Below are positions 16,593-24,934 of a DNA stretch of 41,536 bases, in pieces. Below the pieces are notes generated by a model. The model saw nothing but the letters and a program-made list of their open reading frames with translations, did no database searches and had not been told where the DNA came from. Source of the stretch: Synechococcus sp. UW140 (lineage in GTDB: Bacteria; Cyanobacteriota; Cyanobacteriia; PCC-6307; Cyanobiaceae); NCBI GenBank assembly GCA_945861595.1, contig CAMAVE010000010.1, positions 1-41,536 of the forward strand, in the 5' to 3' direction. Both the position numbers and the translations under genes were made by a program. How positions within the stretch are numbered: position 1 is the stretch's first letter; each line of letters begins with the position of its first letter.

Positions 16593-17921
16593 ATGACAAC
16601 GACGTCCCCTGGCACGCCCGCCGGCACCCCACCCCCCAGCGACCGGCTCTGGCTGCGGTCGGAACTGATGGGGACCCAGGTGATCACCCGCGACACCGGC
16701 CGGCGCCTGGGCGTCGTCGGTGAGGTGGTGGTGGATATCGACCGGCGCGAGGTGGTGGCCCTGGGCCTCCGCGATAACCCCCTCACCCGCTTCCTTCCGG
16801 GCCTGCCCCGCTGGATGCCCCTGGAGAGCATCCGCCAGGTGGGCGATGTGATTTTGGTGGATTCGGCCGATTCCCTCTCCGAGGGCTTTAATCCGGAGCG
16901 CTACAGCAAGGTGATCAATTGCCAGGTGATCACCGAATCGGGCGAAGTGCTGGGCCGGGTGTTGGGCTTCAGCTTTGACATCGAAACCGGTGATCTCACC
17001 ACCTTGGTGCTCGGCGCCCTAGGCGTGCCCCTGTTGGGCGAAGGGGTGCTCAGCACCTGGGAACTGGCCGTGGAAGAGGTGGTGAGCAGTGGCCCGGATC
17101 GCATCATTGTGTACGAGGGCGCCGAAGACAAGCTCAAGCAACTGGGCACGGGCCTGCTGGAAAAACTGGGCATCGGCGGACCCGGTTGGGAGCAGGAGGA
17201 ACGGGAGCGCTACCGCCTCAACATGGTTCCGGTGGAAAACCAACTGGCCGCCGGCTTGCCGGCCGCCAGCGAACAGCGCCGCATCCAGCCCGCCACCAGC
17301 AACCGGGTGATGGAGCCTGAGGCCGAACTCGATTACGTCGAAGTGGAGCGCCGCGCCCAGGAACCCCTGCGCCAGCGCCGCTACCTCGATGAGGACGACG
17401 AGCGCTACGACCGCGACGGTTATGGGGGCAATCGGGGTGGCTCTGGCCGATTTGAATCTGGACAGATTGAACCCGGACAGTTTCAAGCTAGACAGTTTGA
17501 ATCTGGCGGACAGTTTGAATCTGGACCATTTGATTCCGAACGCTTTGGCTCCGGCAGGCCTGGCTCGGAGCGTTTTGGCTCAGGGCGACCTAGCGCAGAG
17601 CGGCCTGGTTCCGATCGTTTTGAGCCGGCCCGTCCTGACTTCGAATCCGACCGTTTTGAAGCTGAACCCTTCCCCGGCGAGCGGGAAGGACGGGAGTCCT
17701 ATGCCGCGGAGCGGCCTGCCCCCCGCCAGCGCTTCGAGCCGGAGGCCAATGGCCAGCCCGCCAGCCGGCGCGAGCCGCTTGATCAGGAGCCCCCCTTTCG
17801 CCCGGCAGCGCCCCTGCCCGAGCGCCGCTACCGCCGCTCCGAGGAACCCTTGGATGTGGAACCCCTCGATGACGGAGAGTCGCTGCCCAGGGGGCGCCGG
17901 GACCCGGGCGATCCCTGGTGA
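16593..17921 (+). CDS. PRC-barrel protein with long disordered repetitive tail, 442 aa
   Basis: Two PRC-barrel modules: LMGTQVITRDTGRRLGVVGEVVVDIDRREVVAL (about 25-100) and VINCQVITESGEVLGRVLGFSFD (about 110-185). The remaining ~250 residues are low-complexity and charged. They include a phenylalanine-spaced repeat RFESGQ / QFESG / RFGSGRPGSE at about 285-345. PRC barrels bind RNA or proteins (RimM, photosynthetic reaction centres); a cyanobacterial member of this type lies next to smc in relatives as I recall. Function unknown. The ATG at 16593 (MTTTSPG) is preferred to a TTG 18 nt upstream. It follows smc by 91 nt on the same strand. Confidence 0.85.
   Translation: MTTTSPGTPAGTPPPSDRLWLRSELMGTQVITRDTGRRLGVVGEVVVDIDRREVVALGLRDNPLTRFLPGLPRWMPLESIRQVGDVILVDSADSLSEGFNPERYSKVINCQVITESGEVLGRVLGFSFDIETGDLTTLVLGALGVPLLGEGVLSTWELAVEEVVSSGPDRIIVYEGAEDKLKQLGTGLLEKLGIGGPGWEQEERERYRLNMVPVENQLAAGLPAASEQRRIQPATSNRVMEPEAELDYVEVERRAQEPLRQRRYLDEDDERYDRDGYGGNRGGSGRFESGQIEPGQFQARQFESGGQFESGPFDSERFGSGRPGSERFGSGRPSAERPGSDRFEPARPDFESDRFEAEPFPGEREGRESYAAERPAPRQRFEPEANGQPASRREPLDQEPPFRPAAPLPERRYRRSEEPLDVEPLDDGESLPRGRRDPGDPW
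17437..17660 (+). repeat. Degenerate tandem coding repeat (F-E/G-S-G units)
   Basis: Imperfect units of about 18-30 nt encode variants of RFESGQ, QFESGG, RFGSGRP and RPGSERFGSG in the PRC-barrel tail. Here the usual GC-rich codons give way to TTTGAA and TTTGGC. Confidence 0.75.
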
Positions 17922-17961
17922 AGCCCCGGGGCTCGCAGCCCCCAGGCCCCTTAGGCAACCC

Positions 17962-18405
17962 TCAGCCCTCGGGGTCAAAGGCCAGGGAGGCGGAATTCAC
18001 GCAGTAACGCAGCCCGGTGGGTTGGGGCCCGTCGTTAAACACATGGCCCAGGTGGGCATCGCAGGTGGCGCATTTGATCTCGGTGCGAACCATGCCGTGG
18101 CTGCGATCGGTGATCGTGGTGATGGCGCCAGGGTTGGCCCCTTCCCAGAAGCTGGGCCAGCCGGAGCCCGATTCAAACTTGGTGTCTGAGCTGAACAGCT
18201 CGGTGCCGCAGCAAACGCAGTTGTAGGCGCCCTTGGCCTTGTTGTTCCAGTAGATGCCGGTGAAGGCCCGTTCGGTGCCGCCCTGGCGCGCTACCTGGAA
18301 CTGCTCGGGGGTGAGCCGCTCGCGCCAGGCCTGGTCCGAAAGACGCCCAACCGGGGGGGATGGCTCCTGGCTACTGACGGCTGGCGAGCTGGTGGAATCG
18401 CTCAT
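17962..18405 (-). CDS. msrB: Methionine-R-sulfoxide reductase MsrB, 147 aa
   Basis: Reduces methionine-R-sulfoxide in oxidised proteins. An N-terminal extension of about 30 residues rich in Ser and Pro precedes the domain: [48 protein letters not shown], and catalytic Cys in [11 protein letters not shown]. The two CxxC pairs (VCCG/CATC type) mark the zinc-containing form. The ATG at 18405 is used. The downstream end faces the PRC-barrel gene; upstream is an LpxB-like gene on the same strand, 32 nt away. Confidence 0.95.
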   Translation of the reverse strand: MSDSTSSPAVSSQEPSPPVGRLSDQAWRERLTPEQFQVARQGGTERAFTGIYWNNKAKGAYNCVCCGTELFSSDTKFESGSGWPSFWEGANPGAITTITDRSHGMVRTEIKCATCDAHLGHVFNDGPQPTGLRYCVNSASLAFDPEG

Positions 18406-18437
18406 CGGGGCCCAAATAGTGCTGACGTAGGCGCAGG

Positions 18438-19793
18438 CTAATCCGGCCGACGGGGGGCTGGCGCCGCCTCTGGGGCCCTAGCAGCAGGGCCAGGCGGCGT
18501 GTTGGGCAGCAGTTGGCGCACGAGGGCAGCCAGGGCCGCCACGGCCCCTGGCTGCCCCCTCAGGCTGCGCAGGTCCTCACGCATCCCCTCCAGCAGCTGG
18601 GGTTGGTCGAGCCAATCGGCCGCTTCCTGGGCAATCGACGCCGGGGTGAGGCTGCCGACCCGCTCCGGCACCACCATGCGGCCAGCCGAGATGTTGGGCC
18701 AGGCCAAAAAGCCGTGGTTGCGCATCCGCCAGGCCGTTAGGGCCGCCCCCAGCAACCAGCGCAGCAGGGGCAGGCGGGCCAGGATGCCAATCCCCCCATC
18801 CCAGGCCTGCATCACCTGCAGGTGCTGGGTCGGCACCAGCACGATCATCGGCACCCCCAGGGCCCCCAATTCAGCGGTGTTGGCCCCCACCGTGGTCAGG
18901 GCCAGGGCGCACTGGCTCAGGGCCCCATGGGCCGGGTGGGCTTCCAGCAGCAGGATCTCGCTGCCGGCGGGGGTGCGCAGGCGCCGGCCGGAGGGCCCCT
19001 CCAGCACTTCGGGTTCACCGCAGGCATAGGCGCCGAAGAGGGGATTGGCCGCACTGGCATAGGCCAACAACTCGGCCACCGAGGTGGTGGGGGCCACGGG
19101 CAGCAGGAAGCGCGCCTGGGGGCGCAGCCGCGCCAGCCGATCGGCGGTCTCCAGCAAGAAAGGCATGCCCACCTGCAGCTTGGCCCGCTTCGAGCCAGGC
19201 ATCAGGGCCACCCACTCGCCTGCCGGCAGGGGCGTTTCCTGGCGAGCCGATTCGGAGAGATCGGCCATCAGGTCGCCCACCACCGTGGCCCGGTTGCGCC
19301 AGCGCCTGGGTAGGGCCTCCAGGGCCGTGGGCCCCATCGCCGCAATCGCATCGTTCCAGCGCGGCCAACGGGCCACCCACTCGGCGTAGGTGAGATGGCG
19401 ATAGCCCAGGCGGGCCGAGAGCAGCACGGTCCAGAACTGGTCGCCGCCGAGGAACACCACCACCCCTTGGCGCGGCCAGGCGCCGTAGCGCCGCGGCCAG
19501 AGCAAGAGCCGCCAGAAGGAGCGGGCCGGCAGGATCCGATCGAACAGGCCCATCGCCGCCGCCACCTGGTGTTCGCGGCCGGTGGCATTGGGGCAGGGCA
19601 CCAACACCAAATCGAGGACCAGATCGGCGGCTGGTTCCAGGGGCCTTAAGGCCAACTCCCGATGCAGGCGCAGGGCCAGGGGCCGCACCCAGGTGCTCAA
19701 CTCCCCCGGGCCGTTGCAAACGAGCACCACGGCGCCCAAGGGTCGAGAAGCATCGGCTCCACCAGCAGCTTGAACCGGGGCTGACTGGCTCAA
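18438..19793 (-). CDS. LpxB-related putative glycosyltransferase, 451 aa
   Basis: Resembles lipid-A-disaccharide synthase by layout: an N-terminal Rossmann-like start [19 protein letters not shown], a central [20 protein letters not shown], and a C-terminal nucleotide-binding part [28 protein letters not shown]. It belongs to the cyanobacterial 'lipid-A-disaccharide synthase-related' group and not to true LpxB; the acceptor is unknown. The start is TTG at 19793. A tRNA-Leu lies 20 nt upstream on the same strand. Confidence 0.8.
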   Translation of the reverse strand: MSQSAPVQAAGGADASRPLGAVVLVCNGPGELSTWVRPLALRLHRELALRPLEPAADLVLDLVLVPCPNATGREHQVAAAMGLFDRILPARSFWRLLLWPRRYGAWPRQGVVVFLGGDQFWTVLLSARLGYRHLTYAEWVARWPRWNDAIAAMGPTALEALPRRWRNRATVVGDLMADLSESARQETPLPAGEWVALMPGSKRAKLQVGMPFLLETADRLARLRPQARFLLPVAPTTSVAELLAYASAANPLFGAYACGEPEVLEGPSGRRLRTPAGSEILLLEAHPAHGALSQCALALTTVGANTAELGALGVPMIVLVPTQHLQVMQAWDGGIGILARLPLLRWLLGAALTAWRMRNHGFLAWPNISAGRMVVPERVGSLTPASIAQEAADWLDQPQLLEGMREDLRSLRGQPGAVAALAALVRQLLPNTPPGPAARAPEAAPAPRRPD

Positions 19794-19813
19794 ACCTGGT
19801 TTAGGAAAAAGAA

Positions 19814-19895
19814 TGCGGATGGCGAGACTTGAACTCGCAAGACCGAAGTCACACGCCCCTCAAACGTGCGTGTCTACCAATTCCACCACATCCGC
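19814..19895 (-). tRNA. tRNA-Leu (anticodon GAG)
   Basis: 82-nt class II tRNA on the - strand. Acceptor GCGGATG pairs with CATCCGC. The D arm is GTGGAATTGGTAGACAC, and the anticodon stem CACGT/GCGTG closes loop TTGAGGG with anticodon GAG. A short variable arm (GACTTCGGTC) and T arm GCGAGTTCAAGTCTCGC follow. Discriminator A; CCA not encoded. Confidence 0.95.
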
Positions 19896-20031
19896 GTGGC
19901 TGGATCAGGGCTGACGCCCCGCCAGCCAGCAATATACCCATCGACCTCCCCAGGCCCGGGAAGGGGGCCAAGTAAGCACTGATACAGTCCGCAGCGGCCT
20001 GCGTCGCCGGATTGCGCCGGACTGCCACGGA

Positions 20032-21402
<1,371 letters not shown>

Positions 21403-21484
21403 GACCCGTCTTGCCCCCCCTAAGGAACTCCACCCCCCTGGGACTAACGCTGTCCCTGAATCAGTAGCCCCCTAACCAATCCCC

Positions 21485-21889
21485 CTAGCCAGCGGCCGCG
21501 ACCAGTCCCTGGGCCCGCAGGGCGATCAGGCTGAGAAGGCCCTGCTGGCCCACCAGCAGCTCCCGCAGCAGGCTGATCAGGCCCACCCAGATCACGGGGG
21601 TGACATCAACCCCCCCGATCGGCTGGATCAGGCGGCGGCTAACGGCCAAAAGGGGCTCGGTCGGGATCGCCACCAGCCGCATCACCCCCTTGCCCAAATC
21701 CACCTGGGGGTACCAGGTGAGCACGATGCGGAACAAAAACAGCAGGGTCCAGAGGGCGAGCGCCAGGCCCAGCACCAGGTTGAAACCGGGCAACAGGCTG
21801 GCGATGGCGCCCCCCGCCACCGCCGGCAGAGGCAAATCAGCCAGGGGACTAGGCAAGGGGGCAAGCAAGGGCACCGGGATCCCCGTCAC
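21485..21889 (-). CDS. YggT-family membrane protein, 134 aa
   Basis: Two YggT-type hydrophobic segments: [24 protein letters not shown] and [18 protein letters not shown], joined by the conserved [31 protein letters not shown]. Family members (YggT/CCB3) influence cell shape, nucleoid distribution and cytochrome b6f cofactor assembly in plastids. GTG start at 21889. Divergent from psbX, sharing a 77-nt intergenic region. Confidence 0.9.
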   Translation of the reverse strand: MTGIPVPLLAPLPSPLADLPLPAVAGGAIASLLPGFNLVLGLALALWTLLFLFRIVLTWYPQVDLGKGVMRLVAIPTEPLLAVSRRLIQPIGGVDVTPVIWVGLISLLRELLVGQQGLLSLIALRAQGLVAAAG

Positions 21890-21966
21890 AAAGCTCTAAG
21901 CAGCAGGGATTCGATCGTAGGGATCCGCCATCACTGCCTAGGATCCCAGCCGGATCCACCGGTGCC

Positions 21967-22089
21967 ATGACCCCATCCCTTGCGAACTTCCTGAGCAGCC
22001 TCGCCTACGGAGCCGTGATCGTGGTTGTGCCCATCACGATCGCCCTAATCCTGATCAGCCAGAACGACCGGCTCGACCGTCGCCTCTGA
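21967..22089 (+). CDS. psbX: Photosystem II protein PsbX, 40 aa
   Basis: Low-molecular-weight PSII subunit of the thylakoid membrane, near the cyt b559 and QB region. The 40-residue protein reads [19 protein letters not shown], a single helix ([14 protein letters not shown]), then [10 protein letters not shown], a typical PsbX. It starts at ATG 21967 and stops at 22087-22089. It is read from 77 nt downstream of the divergent yggT start. Easily missed by gene callers with a size limit. Confidence 0.95.
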   Translation: MTPSLANFLSSLAYGAVIVVVPITIALILISQNDRLDRRL

Positions 22090-22090
22090 T

Positions 22091-22131
22091 CGCCAAGGAG
22101 TGCTGACCACCGGCGGCCCCTTGGCGCCGCC
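22091..22131 (+). other. Overlapping alternative hairpins downstream of psbX
   Basis: CGCCAAGG (22091-22098) can pair perfectly with CCTTGGCG (22119-22126). GGCGGC (22112-22117) can pair with GCCGCC (22126-22131). The two stems cannot coexist. There is no T-run, so this is not a classical terminator; it may stabilise the psbX transcript or be a leader element of ycf66. Confidence 0.5.
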
Positions 22132-22224
22132 CTAGAGTGCGTAGAACTGTTGTCCCTGGGTCATGGCCTTTGCGCTTTGATCTGGGGCCTTGTCATTCAG
22201 CGTTGCGACTGAGGGGTCGAAGCC

Positions 22225-23436
22225 GTGGTTAATGCCAGCCTCAACTGGGCCAGCATCGTCGGCATCGTGCTGGCGGTAGGCGGTGCTCTCCTCTATTTCA
22301 TGAGGAGCTTCAAGCCCGCCCTGGCCCGGGACTACGACGTGTTTTTTGCGGCGGTGGGCCTGCTCTGCGGCGGAATCCTCTTTTTCCAGGGCTGGCGTCT
22401 CGATCCAATCCTGCAGTTCGGCCAGTTTCTGCTCGCCGGCACCACCGTTTTCTTCGCCTACGAAAGCGTGCGTCTACGGGGGATCACCACCGAGCAGGCC
22501 CGCCGCTCCTCCTTTATTGATGACGACGACGGGGCTCCGGTCGGCCCCCGCATCGGCGGCCGCGATGCCTGGGGCAACGACCTCGACCGATTTGACGAAC
22601 CGGAACCGTTGCGGCGCCGGATTCGCTCGCGCCAGGGCATGGATGAACGGGCCGATGAGGAGGACTTCTACCGGCCTCGCACCAGCCCTAGAACCGCAAT
22701 TCCAGAAAGGGCCGTGTCCCGCAGTGGCCGCGGATCGGCTCCCGATGACTGGAACCCAGGTCCTGCTGCCGCCGGCCCTCGGGACCTGCCACCCCGCGCC
22801 AGCCGCTATGGCCCAGATGGGGCTGGGGCAGACAGTTACGGCAATGGTCCCGGGTCCCGGGCTTCGGCCTATGGCAGCAGCGGCCCAGGGGGCTCGGCTG
22901 AGACCTCCCCTGGCTTCGGTGCCCGTCGCCGCGAGAAGGACGAGGGCCGCCGCGGCACCCGTCCCAGTGCCATCAGCAGCGCCGACGACATGCCCCGCTC
23001 GGGACGCCGGCCTGGCAGCGGTCCGGTCCAGCCGCCTGGCGGCGCTCCCATCGGCAACCGTCCCCTCGGCAACCCTGGCGCGGTGCCCCAGGGATCGCCG
23101 ATTGCCGGCTCAAGCGCCTATGGCGCCAGGTCCGCAGCAGGCCCTGAGCCGGGCTTGGCCAACCGCCCTGGCCCCCTAGGGTCCCCGACCCGATCCAACC
23201 AGCCCCCCCTGGGCCGCCCTTATAGCCCCCGGTCGCCGGGTCCGGCGATGAGCGATGCCGAGTTCCGGCCCTTGCGGCAGAACGAAGGCCCCGCAAGCCC
23301 TGCCGCCGACCGCCCTGGCCTTCGCGGCGATGGCAGCCCACTCGGGCCTAGCCCCGAATCTGGCCCGGGAGCCAGCATTAGCTCCTCGGCATCGGCCAAC
23401 CCCAGACGGGATAACAGCTCCCGGTTTGACGACTGA
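22225..23436 (+). CDS. ycf66: Ycf66-family protein with low-complexity tail, 403 aa
   Basis: The N-terminal ~95 residues contain three hydrophobic helices (SIVGIVLAVGGALLYFM; FFAAVGLLCGGILFFQGW; FGQFLLAGTTVFFAYESVRLRG) typical of Ycf66, a protein conserved in cyanobacteria and some plastids, of unknown function. The remaining ~300 residues are an Arg/Ser/Gly/Pro-rich disordered tail (repeated PRxxG, GSG, RPG). The start is GTG at 22225 (MVNASLNWAS). The next gene starts at the base after the stop, so co-translation is likely. Confidence 0.9.
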   Translation: MVNASLNWASIVGIVLAVGGALLYFMRSFKPALARDYDVFFAAVGLLCGGILFFQGWRLDPILQFGQFLLAGTTVFFAYESVRLRGITTEQARRSSFIDDDDGAPVGPRIGGRDAWGNDLDRFDEPEPLRRRIRSRQGMDERADEEDFYRPRTSPRTAIPERAVSRSGRGSAPDDWNPGPAAAGPRDLPPRASRYGPDGAGADSYGNGPGSRASAYGSSGPGGSAETSPGFGARRREKDEGRRGTRPSAISSADDMPRSGRRPGSGPVQPPGGAPIGNRPLGNPGAVPQGSPIAGSSAYGARSAAGPEPGLANRPGPLGSPTRSNQPPLGRPYSPRSPGPAMSDAEFRPLRQNEGPASPAADRPGLRGDGSPLGPSPESGPGASISSSASANPRRDNSSRFDD

Positions 23437-24039
23437 GTGCCCAACAGCCCGGGCCCATTCCATTCGGGCCGCTTCTGGTTGGGTCCGACGCTCCTGGGCG
23501 CCTCGGTCCTCGGCCTGCTGCTCCTGGTGCAGGCCTGCTCCCTGCCCTGGGGGCTTCGGCGCCAACCGAGCCCCAGGACTGGGCTTGGCCTGGGGGCGGA
23601 AAGCCGCCAGGATCCGGCCCTCAGCGGTGATGGTCGCCTGCTCGCCAGCCTGGTGTTGCGCTCGGGCCGCAGCACGGTGCTGCTCCAGGACCGTCGCTCC
23701 GGCCAGACCATGCCCCTGCCCCTGTTGCGGGGCCAGCAACCCCACAGCTCCCCCTCCTTGAGCTGGAATGGCCGCTACCTGGCCCTGCTGGTCTGGCGCG
23801 GCGGGCGCCGCCAAGTCGTGATCAATGACCGGGCCACCAACCGGCTCCTGCCCCTGCCCCTGCGGGGCGACCGGGAGGCCCAGCGGCTCAGCCTCGCCCC
23901 GGATGGCCGCCATCTCGCCGTGGAGCTGGTGGAAGGCGGCCAAACCCGGGTGGAAGTCTTTGGATTGGGGGAATGGCTGGAACCCGATCCGGTTCCGGGC
24001 TCCCTGTTGCAGGGCCCAAGCTCGGGGGCCCGTCCATGA
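23437..24039 (+). CDS. TolB-like beta-propeller fragment protein, exported, 200 aa
   Basis: A signal anchor or lipoprotein-like leader (LLGASVLGLLLLVQAC, possible lipobox with Cys34) is followed by beta-rich repeats: LSGDGRLLASLVLR, LSWNGRYLALLVWRGGRRQVVI, LAPDGRHLAVELVEGGQTRVEVF. These DGRxLA / WNGRYLA units resemble WD40/TolB 'PD40' blades, but only about three are present. GTG start at 23437 directly abuts the ycf66 stop. Role unknown; the gene looks tied to ycf66 and to the next lipoprotein gene. Confidence 0.75.
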   Translation: MPNSPGPFHSGRFWLGPTLLGASVLGLLLLVQACSLPWGLRRQPSPRTGLGLGAESRQDPALSGDGRLLASLVLRSGRSTVLLQDRRSGQTMPLPLLRGQQPHSSPSLSWNGRYLALLVWRGGRRQVVINDRATNRLLPLPLRGDREAQRLSLAPDGRHLAVELVEGGQTRVEVFGLGEWLEPDPVPGSLLQGPSSGARP

Positions 24040-24548
24040 GCAGCGCTAGCCCGCGGGGCAGGGGGCTGCTGCCAGCGGCGCCCGGGATTGGGCTGGCGCT
24101 GTGCCTGCTGCTGGGGGGCTGCCTCGACAACGGCGCCCGCCCCCTGATGGGCCTGAACCTGCAATTGGCCCACACCGCCGTGAACCGGGATCCAGCCCTG
24201 AGCAGCGACTGGCTGGCCCTGATCGGGGGCCGGGAGGGCCGCGAGCAGGTGCGGCTGGTGCGCCTAAGCCAGGGGGCACCGGTCCCCCTACCGGGGCTCA
24301 ATCGGCCCGATGCCCGGCCCGTGAGCGTGGCGGTGGACCAATGGGGCGAACGGCTGGCCCTGATTCGCGAATTGGAGGGCCGCAGCGAGCTGGTGCTCTA
24401 TCGCCGCTCCCTGCAAAGCCTGCAGCTGATCCCGATCGAACCGGCGGGGGTGCCCCATCGGCTGGCCTTGAGTGCCGATGGCCGCGTCTTGGCCGTTGAG
24501 GTGGGCCGGGGCGGCCTCAGCCAGGTGGACTTGTTGGAGTTGCCCTGA
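24036..24548 (+). CDS. TolB-like lipoprotein, 170 aa
   Basis: A clear lipoprotein signal: basic N-terminus, hydrophobic LALCLLLGGC with lipobox LGGC, then beta-strand repeats LSSDWLALIGGREGREQVRLV, VDQWGERLALIRELEGRSELVLY and LSADGRVLAVEVGRGGLSQVDLL, which match PD40-type blades. The ATG at 24036 overlaps the previous stop as ATGA, so the two are coupled. The frame is open upstream to 23973, inside the preceding gene. The two proteins may be a split or duplicated beta-propeller. Confidence 0.75.
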   Translation: MSSASPRGRGLLPAAPGIGLALCLLLGGCLDNGARPLMGLNLQLAHTAVNRDPALSSDWLALIGGREGREQVRLVRLSQGAPVPLPGLNRPDARPVSVAVDQWGERLALIRELEGRSELVLYRRSLQSLQLIPIEPAGVPHRLALSADGRVLAVEVGRGGLSQVDLLELP

Positions 24549-24668
24549 GCCGCGCCGCCCACGTCCATCAGGCAATCCTCGCCCCAATCCCAAGCTGTTG
24601 AGCCCAGGCCCAGATCCATCAATCGGGGACAAGGCCCAATCCAACCAGCGCCCTAGGGATCCGTGAGC

Positions 24669-24929
24669 TCAGGGCACCAGCCCGGCCCACTTCAGGAATG
24701 TGTCACCACTGAGGGCCTCGATCACCAAGATGGCCGTAAAACCAACCATGGCAAAGCGACCATTGATGCGCTCGGCGTAGCCACTCCAGCCAAAGCTGGG
24801 CACATCCAAGGTGGTGGCGCTGGTGGCAGGCGGTTCGGGCGTCGCTGGAGCTGGTTGAGCCCCATCGCCTAGGAGGCTCTCTGCTTGGGGCACCTCAGGG
24901 TGGATGCCATCAGGATTGGGGCTGGCCAT
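24669..24929 (-). CDS. hli: High-light-inducible protein (HLIP/Hli), 86 aa
   Basis: Single-helix chlorophyll-binding protein of the thylakoid, involved in photoprotection and chlorophyll-protein assembly. The signature AERINGRFAMVGFTAILVIEAL holds the chlorophyll-ligand Glu, Asn and Arg. It is preceded by a disordered acidic/proline N-terminus (about 45 residues) and a short GWSGY segment, and ends LKWAGLVP. ATG at 24929. It begins 5 nt after the stop of the ABC exporter upstream, so it is likely co-transcribed. Confidence 0.93.
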   Translation of the reverse strand: MASPNPDGIHPEVPQAESLLGDGAQPAPATPEPPATSATTLDVPSFGWSGYAERINGRFAMVGFTAILVIEALSGDTFLKWAGLVP

Positions 24930-24934
24930 GGCTC

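Noticed and set aside
22346-23179. A second + strand frame inside the Ycf66 tail
   Set aside because: An alternative frame of a low-complexity region; Pro/Ala/Thr-rich with no signal or motif.
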